From Streptomyces sp. WM6378 (GTDB lineage: Bacteria; Actinomycetota; Actinomycetes; Streptomycetales; Streptomycetaceae), in contig NZ_LGDD01000308.1 of NCBI RefSeq assembly GCF_001279695.1, positions 32,584 to 96,583 on the forward strand: a stretch of DNA of 64,000 bases, given 5' to 3'. The position numbers were made by a program, and so were the translations under genes. The notes below the pieces were generated by a model. The model was given only the letters and a program-made list of their open reading frames with translations. It was not told the DNA's origin and searched no databases. Below are positions 33,372 through 42,489 of the stretch, piece after piece (within the stretch, counting starts at the first letter, position 1; each line of letters begins with the position of its first letter).

Positions 33372-35396
33372 ATGACTCGCAGCCGCACCCGCCGGCGCCC
33401 GCCCGCCGCGCTGGCCCTGCCCGCGCTGCTCGCCATCGCGTTCCTGCTGATGCCGCTCCTCGGCATCCTGGCCCGCACCTCGTGGGGCGAACTGGGCACG
33501 CACCTGACCGGCCCCGATGTCACCGAGGCCCTGCGGCTCTCGCTGGTCGTCTCCTTCTGGGCGCTCGGCCTCTCCCTCCTTCTCGGTGTGCCCCTGGCCT
33601 GGCTGCTCGCCCGCGTCGACTTCCCCGGCAAGACCCTGGTGCGCTCGCTCGTACTGCTGCCCATGGTGCTGCCGCCCACGGTCGGCGGCGTCGCCCTGCT
33701 GCTCGGCTTCGGGCGGCGCGGTCTGCTCGGCCCCTGGCTTGAGGGCACCTTCGGGATCACCCTCCCCTTCCACACCTCCGGCGCCGTCGTCGCCGCCACC
33801 TTCGTCGCGATGCCGTTCCTGGTCATCAGCCTGGAGGGCGCGCTCGGCGGACTGCGGCCCCGCTACGAGGAGACCGCCGCCTCGCTCGGCGCCTCCCCGT
33901 TCCGCGTCTTCCTCACCGTGACCCTGCCCATGGTCGCGCCGGGTCTCGCGGCGGGCGCGGCACTCACCTGGGCCCGCGCGCTCGGCGAGTTCGGCGCCAC
34001 CATCACCTTCGCCGGCAACCTCCCCGGCACCACGCAGACCCTGCCCCTCCAGGTCTACCTCCTCCTCCAGGACTCCCCCGAGGCCGCGACCTCGGTCTCC
34101 CTGCTTCTGCTCGCCATCGCCATGGCAGTGCTCATCGCCCTGCGCGGCCGCTGGACCGGCTCCGCCTGGGTACGGGGCGGCTCGTCGGCCACCACCGCAC
34201 TTGCGGACCCCTCCCCGCTGGACTCCGACCCGGCGCCGACCAGCCCGGCCGATTCCGACTCCGCGCGCCCGGACGCGGCCGGCTCCCCCAAGGGCGGGCC
34301 GGAAGGCGCCGGACACACCCCGCAGCCCGTCGAGGATCTCAACTCCCCTGATTCTGCGCCGAGTTGGTCGCTGCACGCCGAGGTGACCGGCTTCAACGAG
34401 CTGACGCTGGAAGCGGACCCCGGCATCACCATCGCCGTCGTCGGCGAGAACGGCGCCGGCAAGACCACCCTCCTGCGGGCCCTGCTCGGCCTCACCCCCC
34501 GCGCCCACGCCGAACTGCGCCTCGGCGACCTCGACGTCACGGCCCTGCCGCCCCACAAGCGCGGGGTCGCCTGGGTGCCCCAGGACGGCGCGCTGTTCCC
34601 GCATCTGACCGCGCTCGCCAACACGGCGTACGGGCTGCGCGCCCAGGGCGTGGCCCGCGGCGAGGCCCGCGCCGCCGCCCAGCGCTGGCTCGACCGGCTC
34701 GGCGTCGGCCACCTCGCCCACCGCAAGCCCGCCCAGCTCTCGGGTGGACAGGCCCAGCGCGTCGCCCTCGCGCGGGCGCTGGCCGCCCGCCCCCGGCTGC
34801 TGCTCCTGGACGAGCCGCTCGCGGCCCTCGACCAGACCACCCGGGCCCACGTCCGCCACACCTTGCGCACCCACCTGGCCGGGTTCGCCGGGGTCTGCCT
34901 GATCGTCACCCACGACCCGGTCGAGGCAGTCTCCCTGGCGGACCGCGTCCTCGTCCTGGATGCCGGACGCACCCTCCAGGACGCGCCGCCCACCGAGGTC
35001 ACCCGGAATCCCCGCTCCCCCTGGGTGGCCCGGATGCTGGGCCGCAACGCCTGGGCCGGGGAAGCGAGCGGCGACGGTCTCGCACTGACCGGCGGCGGGC
35101 GGATCGTCGCGGCCGAGCAACTGCACGAGGGCAGCCGGGCGTTGGCGATCATCGCGCCGGAGTCGGTGTCCGTGCACCGCAAGCGTCCCGACGGCAGCCC
35201 CCGCAATGTCTGGCCGGGCACCGTGCGGGAGATCACAGCGAGCGGGAGCAGGCTGCGGGTGCTCATCGGGTCCGCCGAATCGCCCGACCTGATCGCGGAG
35301 GTCACCCCGCAGGCGGCCGCCGAGCTGGGCCTGGTGGAGGGCGCGGCCGTGTGGTCGAGCGTGAAGGCAACCGAGGTGACCCTCGTATCCCTGTGA
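33372..35396 (+). CDS. modBC: Fused molybdate permease/ATPase ModBC
   Basis: Encodes 674 residues. Residues 1-265 are a ModB-type permease with about five or six helices and the coupling motif (YEETAASLGASPFRVFL). A Pro/Ser/Asp-rich linker of ~80 residues follows, then an ABC ATPase with Walker A GENGAGKTT (about 358), signature LSGGQAQR (about 456) and Walker B LLLLDEP, and a C-terminal Mop/TOBE domain in the last ~70 residues. The fusion of permease and ATPase gives a fixed 1:1 ratio. GGGGAC lies upstream of the ATG. Confidence 0.93.
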   Translation: MTRSRTRRRPPAALALPALLAIAFLLMPLLGILARTSWGELGTHLTGPDVTEALRLSLVVSFWALGLSLLLGVPLAWLLARVDFPGKTLVRSLVLLPMVLPPTVGGVALLLGFGRRGLLGPWLEGTFGITLPFHTSGAVVAATFVAMPFLVISLEGALGGLRPRYEETAASLGASPFRVFLTVTLPMVAPGLAAGAALTWARALGEFGATITFAGNLPGTTQTLPLQVYLLLQDSPEAATSVSLLLLAIAMAVLIALRGRWTGSAWVRGGSSATTALADPSPLDSDPAPTSPADSDSARPDAAGSPKGGPEGAGHTPQPVEDLNSPDSAPSWSLHAEVTGFNELTLEADPGITIAVVGENGAGKTTLLRALLGLTPRAHAELRLGDLDVTALPPHKRGVAWVPQDGALFPHLTALANTAYGLRAQGVARGEARAAAQRWLDRLGVGHLAHRKPAQLSGGQAQRVALARALAARPRLLLLDEPLAALDQTTRAHVRHTLRTHLAGFAGVCLIVTHDPVEAVSLADRVLVLDAGRTLQDAPPTEVTRNPRSPWVARMLGRNAWAGEASGDGLALTGGGRIVAAEQLHEGSRALAIIAPESVSVHRKRPDGSPRNVWPGTVREITASGSRLRVLIGSAESPDLIAEVTPQAAAELGLVEGAAVWSSVKATEVTLVSL

Positions 35397-35467
35397 GCCG
35401 GCGCCCCTAGAATGGCTGCCCGGGGGCGACAGGAACGGCCACCACACCTAGGCGACGGGAGACGACG

Positions 35468-35821
35468 GTGACGACCACGAGCAGCACCGACCCGTCGGCC
35501 GAGGTGCTCGGCGAGGCAGCGGGCGTCTTCGGACTCCTTGCCTCGCCCGCGCGGCTGCACATCATGTGGACGCTGAGCCACGGCGAGTCCGATGTGTCGG
35601 GGCTGGCCGAGAGGGTCGGCGGTGCGCTGCCGGCCGTCAGTCAGCATCTGGCGAAGCTGAAGCTCGCGGGGCTCGTCCGGTCCCGGCGGGAGGGGCGCCG
35701 GGTCGTCTATCTCGTCGACGACCCCGATGTGGCCCAGATGGTGCGCTGGCTGGTGGCCCGGCTTGGCGGGGGCGTAAAGCTGCCGGGACCCTCGGGACTC
35801 GTCCGTGACCTGGGCGCCTGA
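35468..35821 (+). CDS. ArsR-family regulator lacking classical metal ligands
   Basis: Encodes 117 residues. The winged helix-turn-helix is clear (LASPARLHIMWTLSHGESDV, then LPAVSQHLAKLKLAGLVRSR). It has no cysteine, and the last helix (DDPDVAQMVRWLVARL) lacks the Asp/His set of alpha5 Zn sensors, so ligand sensing must differ. The GTG start has GGGAG 7 nt upstream, and TAGAAT (35408-35413) may be its -10 box. Its end overlaps the P-type ATPase start by 17 nt; it likely represses that operon. Confidence 0.88.
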   Translation: MTTTSSTDPSAEVLGEAAGVFGLLASPARLHIMWTLSHGESDVSGLAERVGGALPAVSQHLAKLKLAGLVRSRREGRRVVYLVDDPDVAQMVRWLVARLGGGVKLPGPSGLVRDLGA

Positions 35822-38387
35822 GCGGATCTCTTCTCTGCAGTTGTCAAAGAGCACTCCTCTGCAGCTGCTGCGTTCACTCGGCTCCGGCCCCCGGGGGCTG
35901 GTGGAGTCAGAGGCCGAGAAACGACTCGCGCGGTATGGGGAAAACGTCCTTCCCGCGCGCCGGGTTCCCTCCCTCCCGATCATTTTCTTCCGCAGTCTGC
36001 GCGACCCGTTCACGGCTGTCCTCGCCTGCCTCGCGCTGGTCTCCGCGGCGGTCGCCGCCTGGGCCACGGCCGCGGTCATCGCGGTGCTCGTGGTGGTGAG
36101 TTGTGCGCTGCGGGCGGCCGGCGAGCACCGCGCCGACCGGTCGGCGGCCGGACTGCGGGAGCTGGTGGCGAGCACCGCGACCGTACTGCGCAGGACGGCC
36201 GACGACGCGGCGCCGGTGTCGCGCGAGGTACCCGTGGACCAGGTGGTGCCGGGCGATGTGGTGCGCCTGGCGCCCGGCGATCTCGTACCGGCGGATCTGC
36301 GGCTGCTGCGGGCCACCGGCCTGGCGATGCATCAGGCCGCGCTGACCGGGGAGTCCGCGCCGGTCCCCAAGTACCCCGTGGACGAGCCCTTCGCGCAGGT
36401 GCGGGCGCGCGCCGTCGAGGCCCAGGACTTCGACCGGCCCGAAGTCTGCTTCCAGGGCAGCAGCGTCGCCTCCGGCAGCGGCACCGGCGTGGTGGTCGCG
36501 ACCGGTGCGGACACCCGGTTCGCGAAGGCCGACAGGCTGCCGGGCAACGACCGGCGCACGACCGCCTTCGACCGGTCGGTGTACGGCGTCTCCTGGATCC
36601 TGATCCGCTTCATGCTGCTCCCCCCGCCGCTGGTCCTGATGGCCAACGCCGCGCTCCGCGGCCGCGGTCTGGAGACGCTGCCGTTCGCGGTGGCGGTCGC
36701 GGTCGGACTCACGCCCGAGATGCTGCCCGTCATCGTGACGACCACCCTCGCGCGGGGCGCCTCCGCGCTGGCCCGCACCCACCAGGTGATCGTCAAGCGG
36801 CTGCCCGCGCTGCACGACCTGGGCGCCGTCGACGTCGTCTGCCTCGACAAGACCGGCACCCTGACCCAGGACCGGCCCGTCCTGGACTGCGCGCTGGACA
36901 CGGCCGGCACCCCCGACGACTCGGTGCTGCACTGGGCCGCCGTCAACAGCCTGTGGACGTTGCAGCTCGCCGAACTGCCCAGCGCCGACGCCCTCGACGA
37001 GGCCCTCCTGGATGCCGCCGAGGACCGTTTCCCCGGAGGCCTGGACGCCCTGGAGTACGACGCCGTCACCGCCCTCCCCTTCGACCCGGTACGCCGCCTG
37101 TCCACCGCCGTGGTCAACACACCGCACCGGCTCGGCCACCACACCCTGGTGGTCAAGGGCGCGGTCGAGGACGTCCTGGAACGGTGCGCGCTCACCGACG
37201 ACGAACGGGACCGGGCGCTGGCGCTCGCCGAACGCCTGGCCTCCGACGGACTGCGCGTCCTCGCGGTGGCGCTCGCCGAACGGCCCGCCGCCAGGCGCCC
37301 GTACACCACCGGGGACGAGCGCGGGCTGAGCCTCCAGGGCCTGGTCGGGCTGCGCGACGCGACGGCGGAGACCGCGGCCGACGCGCTCAGCGCCCTCCGC
37401 CACAGAGGCATCGCCGTGAAGGTGCTGACCGGCGACCACCCCGGCACCGCCGCCCGCGCCTGCCGCGAGCTCGGCCTGGAGCCCGGCGAGGTCGTCACCG
37501 CCGCCTCCTTCGACGCCCTCAGCGACGCCGAACTGGGCGAACTCGCCGACAGTAGTACTGTCTTCGCCCGCTGCTCCCCCGAGCAGAAGGCCCGGATCGT
37601 ACGGGTCCTGCGCGAACGTGGACACGTCACCGGATTCCTCGGCGACGGCGTCAACGACCTGCCCGCCCTGCGCGCCTGTGACGTCGGCATCTGCCCGCCC
37701 GAGGCCGTGGACGTGGCCCGCGAGGCGGCGGACGTCGTGCTCGCGGCGAAGGATCTGACCTCGCTCGACCACGCCGTCGTGGCGGGGCGCAGCAGCGGCG
37801 CCACCATCGCGGGCTATCTGCGGATCACACTCTCCTCAAACCTCGGCAACGTCATCGCGATGCTGACCGCCGGTCTGCTGCTGCCGTTCCTGCCCATGCT
37901 GCCGGCCCAGGTCCTGGTCCAGAACCTGTGCTTCGACGCCGCCCAGCTGGCCTTCGCGTACGACCGGCCGCAGGACGGGGCGCTGCGCCGCCCGCTGAAG
38001 CTGCGGCCCCGCGAAGTCCTCGCCTCCGTCACCGGGTTCGGCGTGCTCAACGCCGTCGCCGACCTCGCCACCTTCGCGGTACTCGTCTGGGCCGTGAGCG
38101 ACACCCGCGCCGAAACGGCCTTCCACGCGGGCTGGTTCACCGAGAACCTGCTGACCCAGGCCCTGGTGATGGTCCTGCTGCGCACGGGCCGCGGCGGCGG
38201 GATCCCCGTCACCGCCGGCGTCCTCGCGCTGACCGGTCTGCTGCTTCCGCTCTCGCCCCTGGGCCCGCTCATCGGCATGGCCGCACTGCCCCTGGCCTAC
38301 TACCCGCTGCTCGCCCTGGTGCTCGCCCTGTACGCGGGCGCGCTGTACTGGTTCGACCGACGGGCCCGGCGCACGGCCACTCCGTAG
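35805..38387 (+). CDS. mgtA: MgtA-type (P3B) magnesium-transporting P-type ATPase
   Basis: Encodes 860 residues. It has the N-terminal cation-ATPase domain, actuator loop (ALTGESAPV), the Mg-ATPase helix-4 motif VGLTPEMLPVIVTTTLARGA, the phosphorylation site DKTGTLTQD (Asp348) and hinge GDGVNDLPALRACDVGI. GLTPEMLP is characteristic of type IIIB pumps that import Mg2+. Overlap with the ArsR gene shows co-translation. The coupling with an ArsR protein rather than PhoP or an mgtA leader RNA is notable. Substrate is inferred from the family. Confidence 0.88.
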   Translation: MTWAPERISSLQLSKSTPLQLLRSLGSGPRGLVESEAEKRLARYGENVLPARRVPSLPIIFFRSLRDPFTAVLACLALVSAAVAAWATAAVIAVLVVVSCALRAAGEHRADRSAAGLRELVASTATVLRRTADDAAPVSREVPVDQVVPGDVVRLAPGDLVPADLRLLRATGLAMHQAALTGESAPVPKYPVDEPFAQVRARAVEAQDFDRPEVCFQGSSVASGSGTGVVVATGADTRFAKADRLPGNDRRTTAFDRSVYGVSWILIRFMLLPPPLVLMANAALRGRGLETLPFAVAVAVGLTPEMLPVIVTTTLARGASALARTHQVIVKRLPALHDLGAVDVVCLDKTGTLTQDRPVLDCALDTAGTPDDSVLHWAAVNSLWTLQLAELPSADALDEALLDAAEDRFPGGLDALEYDAVTALPFDPVRRLSTAVVNTPHRLGHHTLVVKGAVEDVLERCALTDDERDRALALAERLASDGLRVLAVALAERPAARRPYTTGDERGLSLQGLVGLRDATAETAADALSALRHRGIAVKVLTGDHPGTAARACRELGLEPGEVVTAASFDALSDAELGELADSSTVFARCSPEQKARIVRVLRERGHVTGFLGDGVNDLPALRACDVGICPPEAVDVAREAADVVLAAKDLTSLDHAVVAGRSSGATIAGYLRITLSSNLGNVIAMLTAGLLLPFLPMLPAQVLVQNLCFDAAQLAFAYDRPQDGALRRPLKLRPREVLASVTGFGVLNAVADLATFAVLVWAVSDTRAETAFHAGWFTENLLTQALVMVLLRTGRGGGIPVTAGVLALTGLLLPLSPLGPLIGMAALPLAYYPLLALVLALYAGALYWFDRRARRTATP

Positions 38388-38414
38388 GAGGCGACCGCTT
38401 CGTAGGATCGGCCC

Positions 38415-39239
38415 ATGCCAGCGCAGAACTCCGGCCCGCGGCGCGACACCCGGGGCATCGTCGACGCCGCCGATCTCTTCGCGCACGTACGGTTCCGCCG
38501 CCATGAACCGGCGCCCGAGTTGCGCCCCTACTTGGAGCACTACTGGCTGATCGACTGGGACCTGCCCCAGCCCTACGCCTCGCACCTGGTGCCGCACCCC
38601 TCCATCAACCTGGTTTTCCAGCGGTACGACGACGGCCGGCCCGACTTCCTGGAGCTCTCGGGGGTCGGACTCGCCCTGGACACGCGGAAGTTGGCGGGCC
38701 GGGGACGGGTGTGCGGGATCCAGTTCCGGCCGGGCGGCTTCCGGCCCTTCGCGCCGGGGTTCCCGGTGTCGGAGTGGACGGACCGGGTGATCCCTGCCGA
38801 CCCCGTGTTTCCCACCGCCGACCCCACGGCGGTGCTCTCACCCGACCGGGACGAGGACCGGGTCGCCGCCCTCGACGCCTTCCTGCTCGGCCTCGATCCG
38901 CGGCCCGACCCGCAGGCGGAGCTCGCGATGGAACTGGTCGACCGCATCCGCCACGACCGCACGGTCCGCCGGGTCGGCGCACTCGCCCGCGAGGCCGGGC
39001 TGTCCGCGCGCTCCCTGCAACGGCTCTTCGCGGCTCAGGTGGGCGTCGGCCCGAAGTGGGTCGTGCTGCGCTACCGCATCCACGAGGCCCTCGAACACGC
39101 CGAATCCGACGACGCCGTCGACTGGGCCCGGCTGGCCGCCGAGCTGGGCTACGCCGACCAGGCCCATCTCGTACGGGACTTCACCGCCACCCTCGGCGTG
39201 CCGCCCTCGGTCCTGCGCCCCGGGGCCTCCCGCGCCTGA
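38415..39239 (+). CDS. AraC-family regulator
   Basis: Encodes 274 residues. The N-terminal ~160 residues (PELRPYLEHYWLIDWDLPQP, then VPHPSINLVFQR) match the DUF6597-type sensing domain; the C-terminus has the AraC double helix-turn-helix (VGALAREAGLSARSLQRLF, then LAAELGYADQAHLVRDF). It follows mgtA by 27 bp on the same strand, so may be read through from it. The effector is unknown. Confidence 0.88.
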   Translation: MPAQNSGPRRDTRGIVDAADLFAHVRFRRHEPAPELRPYLEHYWLIDWDLPQPYASHLVPHPSINLVFQRYDDGRPDFLELSGVGLALDTRKLAGRGRVCGIQFRPGGFRPFAPGFPVSEWTDRVIPADPVFPTADPTAVLSPDRDEDRVAALDAFLLGLDPRPDPQAELAMELVDRIRHDRTVRRVGALAREAGLSARSLQRLFAAQVGVGPKWVVLRYRIHEALEHAESDDAVDWARLAAELGYADQAHLVRDFTATLGVPPSVLRPGASRA

Positions 39240-39279
39240 TCAACAGCCGTTGTCAGACCCGGCGTTTACTGTTTTCGAC

Positions 39280-39819
39280 ATGAGCGACACGACCCGTGAA
39301 GTTCCCCCGCACATCCGTCTCGAAGCCTGGTCGGACGGCGACCTCGGCCTGCTCCGGAGGAAGAACGCACCGGAGATGACCGACCACCTCGGCGGCCCGG
39401 AGTCCGAGGAGAAGGTGCTGTCCCGGCACGACAAGTACAAGGCGATGAGCGCCCGCCCGGCCACCGAGGGCCGGATGTTCAAGGTCGTCCTCGAAGGGAC
39501 GGGCGAGACCGTCGGATCGGTCGGGTACTGGCCGCGCATATGGCAGGGCGAGGCGGTGTACGAGACGGGGTACGGCATCCTCCCCGAGTTCCAGGGCCGC
39601 GGCCTGGCCGTCGCGGCGCTCCTGGCGGTCGTGGCGGAGGCCCGTGCCGCGGGCGGCCGGCGCCGGCTGCACGCCTACCCCTCCGTGGACCACACCGCGT
39701 CCAACAGCACGTGCCGCAGGGCCGGGTTCGAGTGGGCGGGAGAGGTCGAGTTCGAGTACCCGCCGGGCACCTGGCTCCGCTCCAACGACTGGCGGATGGA
39801 CCTGGAGGCCGGGGTCTGA
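39280..39819 (+). CDS. GNAT-family acetyltransferase (RimJ/RimL-like)
   Basis: Encodes 179 residues. The fold has an opening strand-helix LEAWSDGDLGLLRRKNAPE, the central YETGYGILPEFQGRGLAVAA acetyl-CoA loop and SNSTCRRAGFEWAGE near the end, as in RimJ/RimL-like GNATs. Start 39280 is preceded by TTTACT at a distance fitting a leaderless mRNA; a TTG ten codons upstream is less likely. Substrate is unknown. Confidence 0.85.
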   Translation: MSDTTREVPPHIRLEAWSDGDLGLLRRKNAPEMTDHLGGPESEEKVLSRHDKYKAMSARPATEGRMFKVVLEGTGETVGSVGYWPRIWQGEAVYETGYGILPEFQGRGLAVAALLAVVAEARAAGGRRRLHAYPSVDHTASNSTCRRAGFEWAGEVEFEYPPGTWLRSNDWRMDLEAGV

Positions 39820-39852
39820 CCCCGTCCGAGCCGCCTCCCTCGCCCGCCGGGA

Positions 39853-40284
39853 TCAGTCCAGCCGCTTGTCGAAGTTGAAGGCCGTCACCGCCATGCGCTC
39901 GCGGAAGTAGAAGCGGTGAGCGTCGGTGCGGTGGGTGCCGGAGTCGAGGTTGAGGGAGGTGCAGCCGGCCGCCCTCGCGTGGCCCTCCAGGTGCGCGAGG
40001 AGGGCGTGCCCCACGCCGGTGGAGCGGGCGGTCGCGGCGGTGACCAGGTCGTCGACGTACAGCTTGCGGACCGCGCTGGTGTTGACGATGATCCGCCACC
40101 CGGCGGCGCCGACGCAGGTCCCGTCGTCGCCGTAGGCGGCGGTGAAGCGCAGCCCCTGGGCGTGTCCCTCCCCGTAGATCTCGGCGAAGAGTTCATCGGT
40201 GAGGTGCGGGCGGAGCTCGCTGAGCACCGGCAGCAGGTCGTCCGTCAGACGCGGGTCGCCCGGCTCAAGGTCAATGATCTTCAT
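39853..40284 (-). CDS. GNAT-family acetyltransferase
   Basis: Encodes 143 residues. The acetyl-CoA loop TAATARSTGVGHALLAHLE and the end motif HRFYFRERMAVTAFNFDKRL define a compact GNAT. No ribosome site precedes the ATG at 40284. It is convergent with the GNAT gene at 39280; the two are not close in sequence. Substrate is unknown. Confidence 0.85.
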   Translation of the reverse strand: MKIIDLEPGDPRLTDDLLPVLSELRPHLTDELFAEIYGEGHAQGLRFTAAYGDDGTCVGAAGWRIIVNTSAVRKLYVDDLVTAATARSTGVGHALLAHLEGHARAAGCTSLNLDSGTHRTDAHRFYFRERMAVTAFNFDKRLD

Positions 40285-40423
40285 GCGGGAAGGGTAAGGC
40301 CCCGCCCTGCCCGGCACCGCTTGACTCTGCCCTGCCCGGCCAGCCCCGGCCGCCCCCGGCCGGGCTGTCGGGCACCCCCCCGCCGGAACGCGCTTGACGA
40401 GTGCGGCCTCGTCGAGGATATTT

Positions 40424-40440
40424 ATCTGCGTAACGCAGAT
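40424..40440. promoter_or_regulatory. Perfect palindrome, operator-like
   Basis: ATCTGCGT-A-ACGCAGAT has 8-bp arms around one central base. It lies in the promoter region of the NmrA-type gene but about 210 bp from its start codon. Confidence 0.55.
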
Positions 40441-40442
40441 TC

Positions 40443-40453
40443 TGCACAGTGCA
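40443..40453. promoter_or_regulatory. Second, shorter palindrome
   Basis: TGCAC-A-GTGCA has 5-bp arms, two bases after the first palindrome. It shares TCTGC with that site and may be a second, weaker operator for the same protein. Confidence 0.4.
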
Positions 40454-40652
40454 ATCTAATGGCGAAGCCTCAACCCGCTGGAGCGCCACCGACGCCCCCG
40501 TCGACGCCCGGGCGACACCCGCCGAGACCTCGCATCACGCGCCCACCGCGTCGGCGCCCGCCTCGACCAGGCGGCTGCGACGTAGGCTCGTTCCTTGCGT
40601 GTCAGCACTGCCGTAGCCCCTCAACTTCCTTTTCCCGAAGGGTATTTCCACC

Positions 40653-41492
40653 ATGACGGTTCTGATCACCGGCAGCCGCGGCAAGGTCGCCGCCACCCTC
40701 ATCCCGCTGCTTCGGGAGCGCGGCATCGCCGTTCGTGCGGCCTCCGCCAGCCCCGACAAGCTGACCCTTCCGGACGGCGTGGAGCGCGTCGTCCTCGACC
40801 TCGACGACCCTGCGACGTTCCCGGCCGCGCTGGCCGGGGTCGAGTCGGTCTTCCTGTATGCCAACCCGAAGCACATCGAGGCGTTCCTCGCCGAGGCGAA
40901 GGCCGCCGGGGTCCAGCACATCGCGCTGCTGTCCTCCAGCTCCGTGCTCGACACCGACGCCGACACGAACGCCATCGCGGCCATGCACCTCGCCGTCGAG
41001 CGCGGCCTCGAACGTTCCGGCATCCAGTCGACCTTCCTGCAGCCCGGCGCCTTCGCGGGCAACGCACTCGGCTGGGCCTGGGCGGCCAAGTCGTCCGGCA
41101 CCGTGGACCTCCCCTACCCCGAGGCGCAGACCAGCCCCATCCACGAGGCCGACATCGCGGAGGCCGCGCTCGCCGTCCTCACCAGGCCCGAGCTGCGCGG
41201 CCGCGCCCACCACCTCACCGGGCCCGCCTCCCTCAGCGCCGCCGAGCAGGTGGCGGTGGTCGCCGAGGCCACCGGCCGGCCGATCGGCGTCAACGCCGTG
41301 AGCGGCGCGGCCTGGAAGGAGTCGATGGCCGACTTCATCCCCCCGACCATCGCGGACGCGCTGCTCGGCTACTTCGCCGCGCACGAGGGCCGCCCCGACT
41401 CCGTCACCGCCACCGTCGAGGAGCTGACCGGTCACCCGGCCCGCACCTTCGCCGCCTGGGCCGGCGAAAACGCGGACGCCTTCCGCCCGTAG
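40653..41492 (+). CDS. NmrA-like NAD(P)-binding protein (atypical SDR)
   Basis: Encodes 279 residues. The N-terminal MTVLITGSRGKVAATLIPLL has the GxxGxxx dinucleotide site; later LLSSSSVLDTDADTN and STFLQPGAFAGN follow the NmrA/NAD(P)H-binding pattern used for quinone or redox-sensing oxidoreductases. AAGGGT lies upstream of the ATG. These genes are often next to an HxlR or MarR regulator; none is adjacent here, although operator-like palindromes are. Substrate is unknown. Confidence 0.87.
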   Translation: MTVLITGSRGKVAATLIPLLRERGIAVRAASASPDKLTLPDGVERVVLDLDDPATFPAALAGVESVFLYANPKHIEAFLAEAKAAGVQHIALLSSSSVLDTDADTNAIAAMHLAVERGLERSGIQSTFLQPGAFAGNALGWAWAAKSSGTVDLPYPEAQTSPIHEADIAEAALAVLTRPELRGRAHHLTGPASLSAAEQVAVVAEATGRPIGVNAVSGAAWKESMADFIPPTIADALLGYFAAHEGRPDSVTATVEELTGHPARTFAAWAGENADAFRP

Positions 41493-41647
41493 GCGACGGT
41501 CGGCGGGGCAGGGCCGGGGCCGCGCCCCCAGGGCACCCCATGGCGATCACCCGCACCACGAGCGAGCCCCCGGTGCTCCGGCGTGAGCACCGGGGCGCGC
41601 CCCGAAATCCCTGGCCCCCGCCCCCGCGGCAATGCGATCCTGACCGC

Positions 41648-42403
41648 GTGAACGGACCGGAGATCCATATCGACTTCGCCCCTGAGCTGCGGCTCTTCGT
41701 TCCGACGAAGCGCCGCGAGGGGCGCAGCGCCGTCGTGACCGACGGCGTGTCCACCCTCGGCCACGTCGTCGAATCGCTGGGCGTTCCGCTCACCGAGGCC
41801 GGCCGGCTGCTCGCCGATGGCCGCGAGGTCCCGGTCTCGCACATCCCGGTGGCGGGCGAGTTCATCGAGGTGCGCGCCGTCGAACGCCCGCAGAAGGTGC
41901 CGGGCGCCCCGCTCCGCTTCCTCCTCGACGTCCATCTCGGCACGCTGGCACGCCGGTTGAGGCTGCTCGGCGTCGACGCGGCGTACGAGAGCGAGGACAT
42001 CGGGGACCCGGCGCTCGCCGCGCTCTCCGCGCAGGAACAGCGCGTCCTGCTCTCCCGGGACCGCGGGCTGCTGCACCGCAGGGAGCTGTGGGCCGGGGCG
42101 TACGTCTACAGCCACCGGACGGACGAGCAACTCCGGGACGTGCTGGGCCGGTTCGCCCCGGCCCTCGCGCCCTGGACCCGCTGCACCGCCTGCAACGCAC
42201 CGCTGCGGGAGGCCGACAAGGACACGGTGGGCGAGCGTCTGGAACACGGCACCCGCACCACGTACGACGTCTTCGCGGAGTGCGGCTCCTGCGAGCGCGT
42301 CTACTGGCGAGGGGCTCACCACGCCAGCCTTGAGGCGATCGTCGACGAGGCCGTCCGCGAGTTCGGCACAGCCGGGACCTGCCCGGCGGACCGGGCCGGA
42401 TAG
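41648..42403 (+). CDS. Mut7-C RNase-domain protein with ubiquitin-like N-terminus
   Basis: Encodes 251 residues. Residues about 1-80 match the Mut7-C ubiquitin-like domain (IHIDFAPELRLFVP, then VVESLGVPLTEAGRLLADG). Residues 85-235 match Mut7-C: RFLLDVHLGTLARRLRLLG carries the PIN-like acidic residue, LLSRDRGLLHRR follows, and a zinc ribbon is formed by CTACN and CGSC. It is thought to be a PIN-type ribonuclease fused to a ThiS-like fold. The start is GTG 41648; the upstream in-frame stretch overlaps the NmrA gene in another frame and is not protein-like. Confidence 0.88.
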   Translation: MNGPEIHIDFAPELRLFVPTKRREGRSAVVTDGVSTLGHVVESLGVPLTEAGRLLADGREVPVSHIPVAGEFIEVRAVERPQKVPGAPLRFLLDVHLGTLARRLRLLGVDAAYESEDIGDPALAALSAQEQRVLLSRDRGLLHRRELWAGAYVYSHRTDEQLRDVLGRFAPALAPWTRCTACNAPLREADKDTVGERLEHGTRTTYDVFAECGSCERVYWRGAHHASLEAIVDEAVREFGTAGTCPADRAG

Positions 42404-42489
42404 CGACGACCCCGGGCCTGCCGGTCGGGCATGGCCGCCTTCAACTCCCCACGACAAACGGCCTATTGGGGCCATCACCCATTAACGGC

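Larger units (their letters stand above)
40285..40652. other. Divergent intergenic region with palindromes
   Basis: This 368-bp gap between a GNAT gene and the NmrA-type gene contains two adjacent palindromes (listed separately). From about 40460 to 40590 one frame shows coding-like third-position bias (reading EASTRWSATDAP) but has no start codon; it might be a remnant of a lost gene. Confidence 0.4.

Noticed and set aside
33351..36316. Long frames antisense to modBC and mgtA
   Set aside because: Typical shadow frames of G/C-rich coding DNA; products are Arg/Gly/Ser-rich and conflict with well-supported genes.
40460..40600. Coding-like bias upstream of the NmrA gene
   Set aside because: No start codon in that frame and no recognisable domain; mentioned only as a possible remnant.
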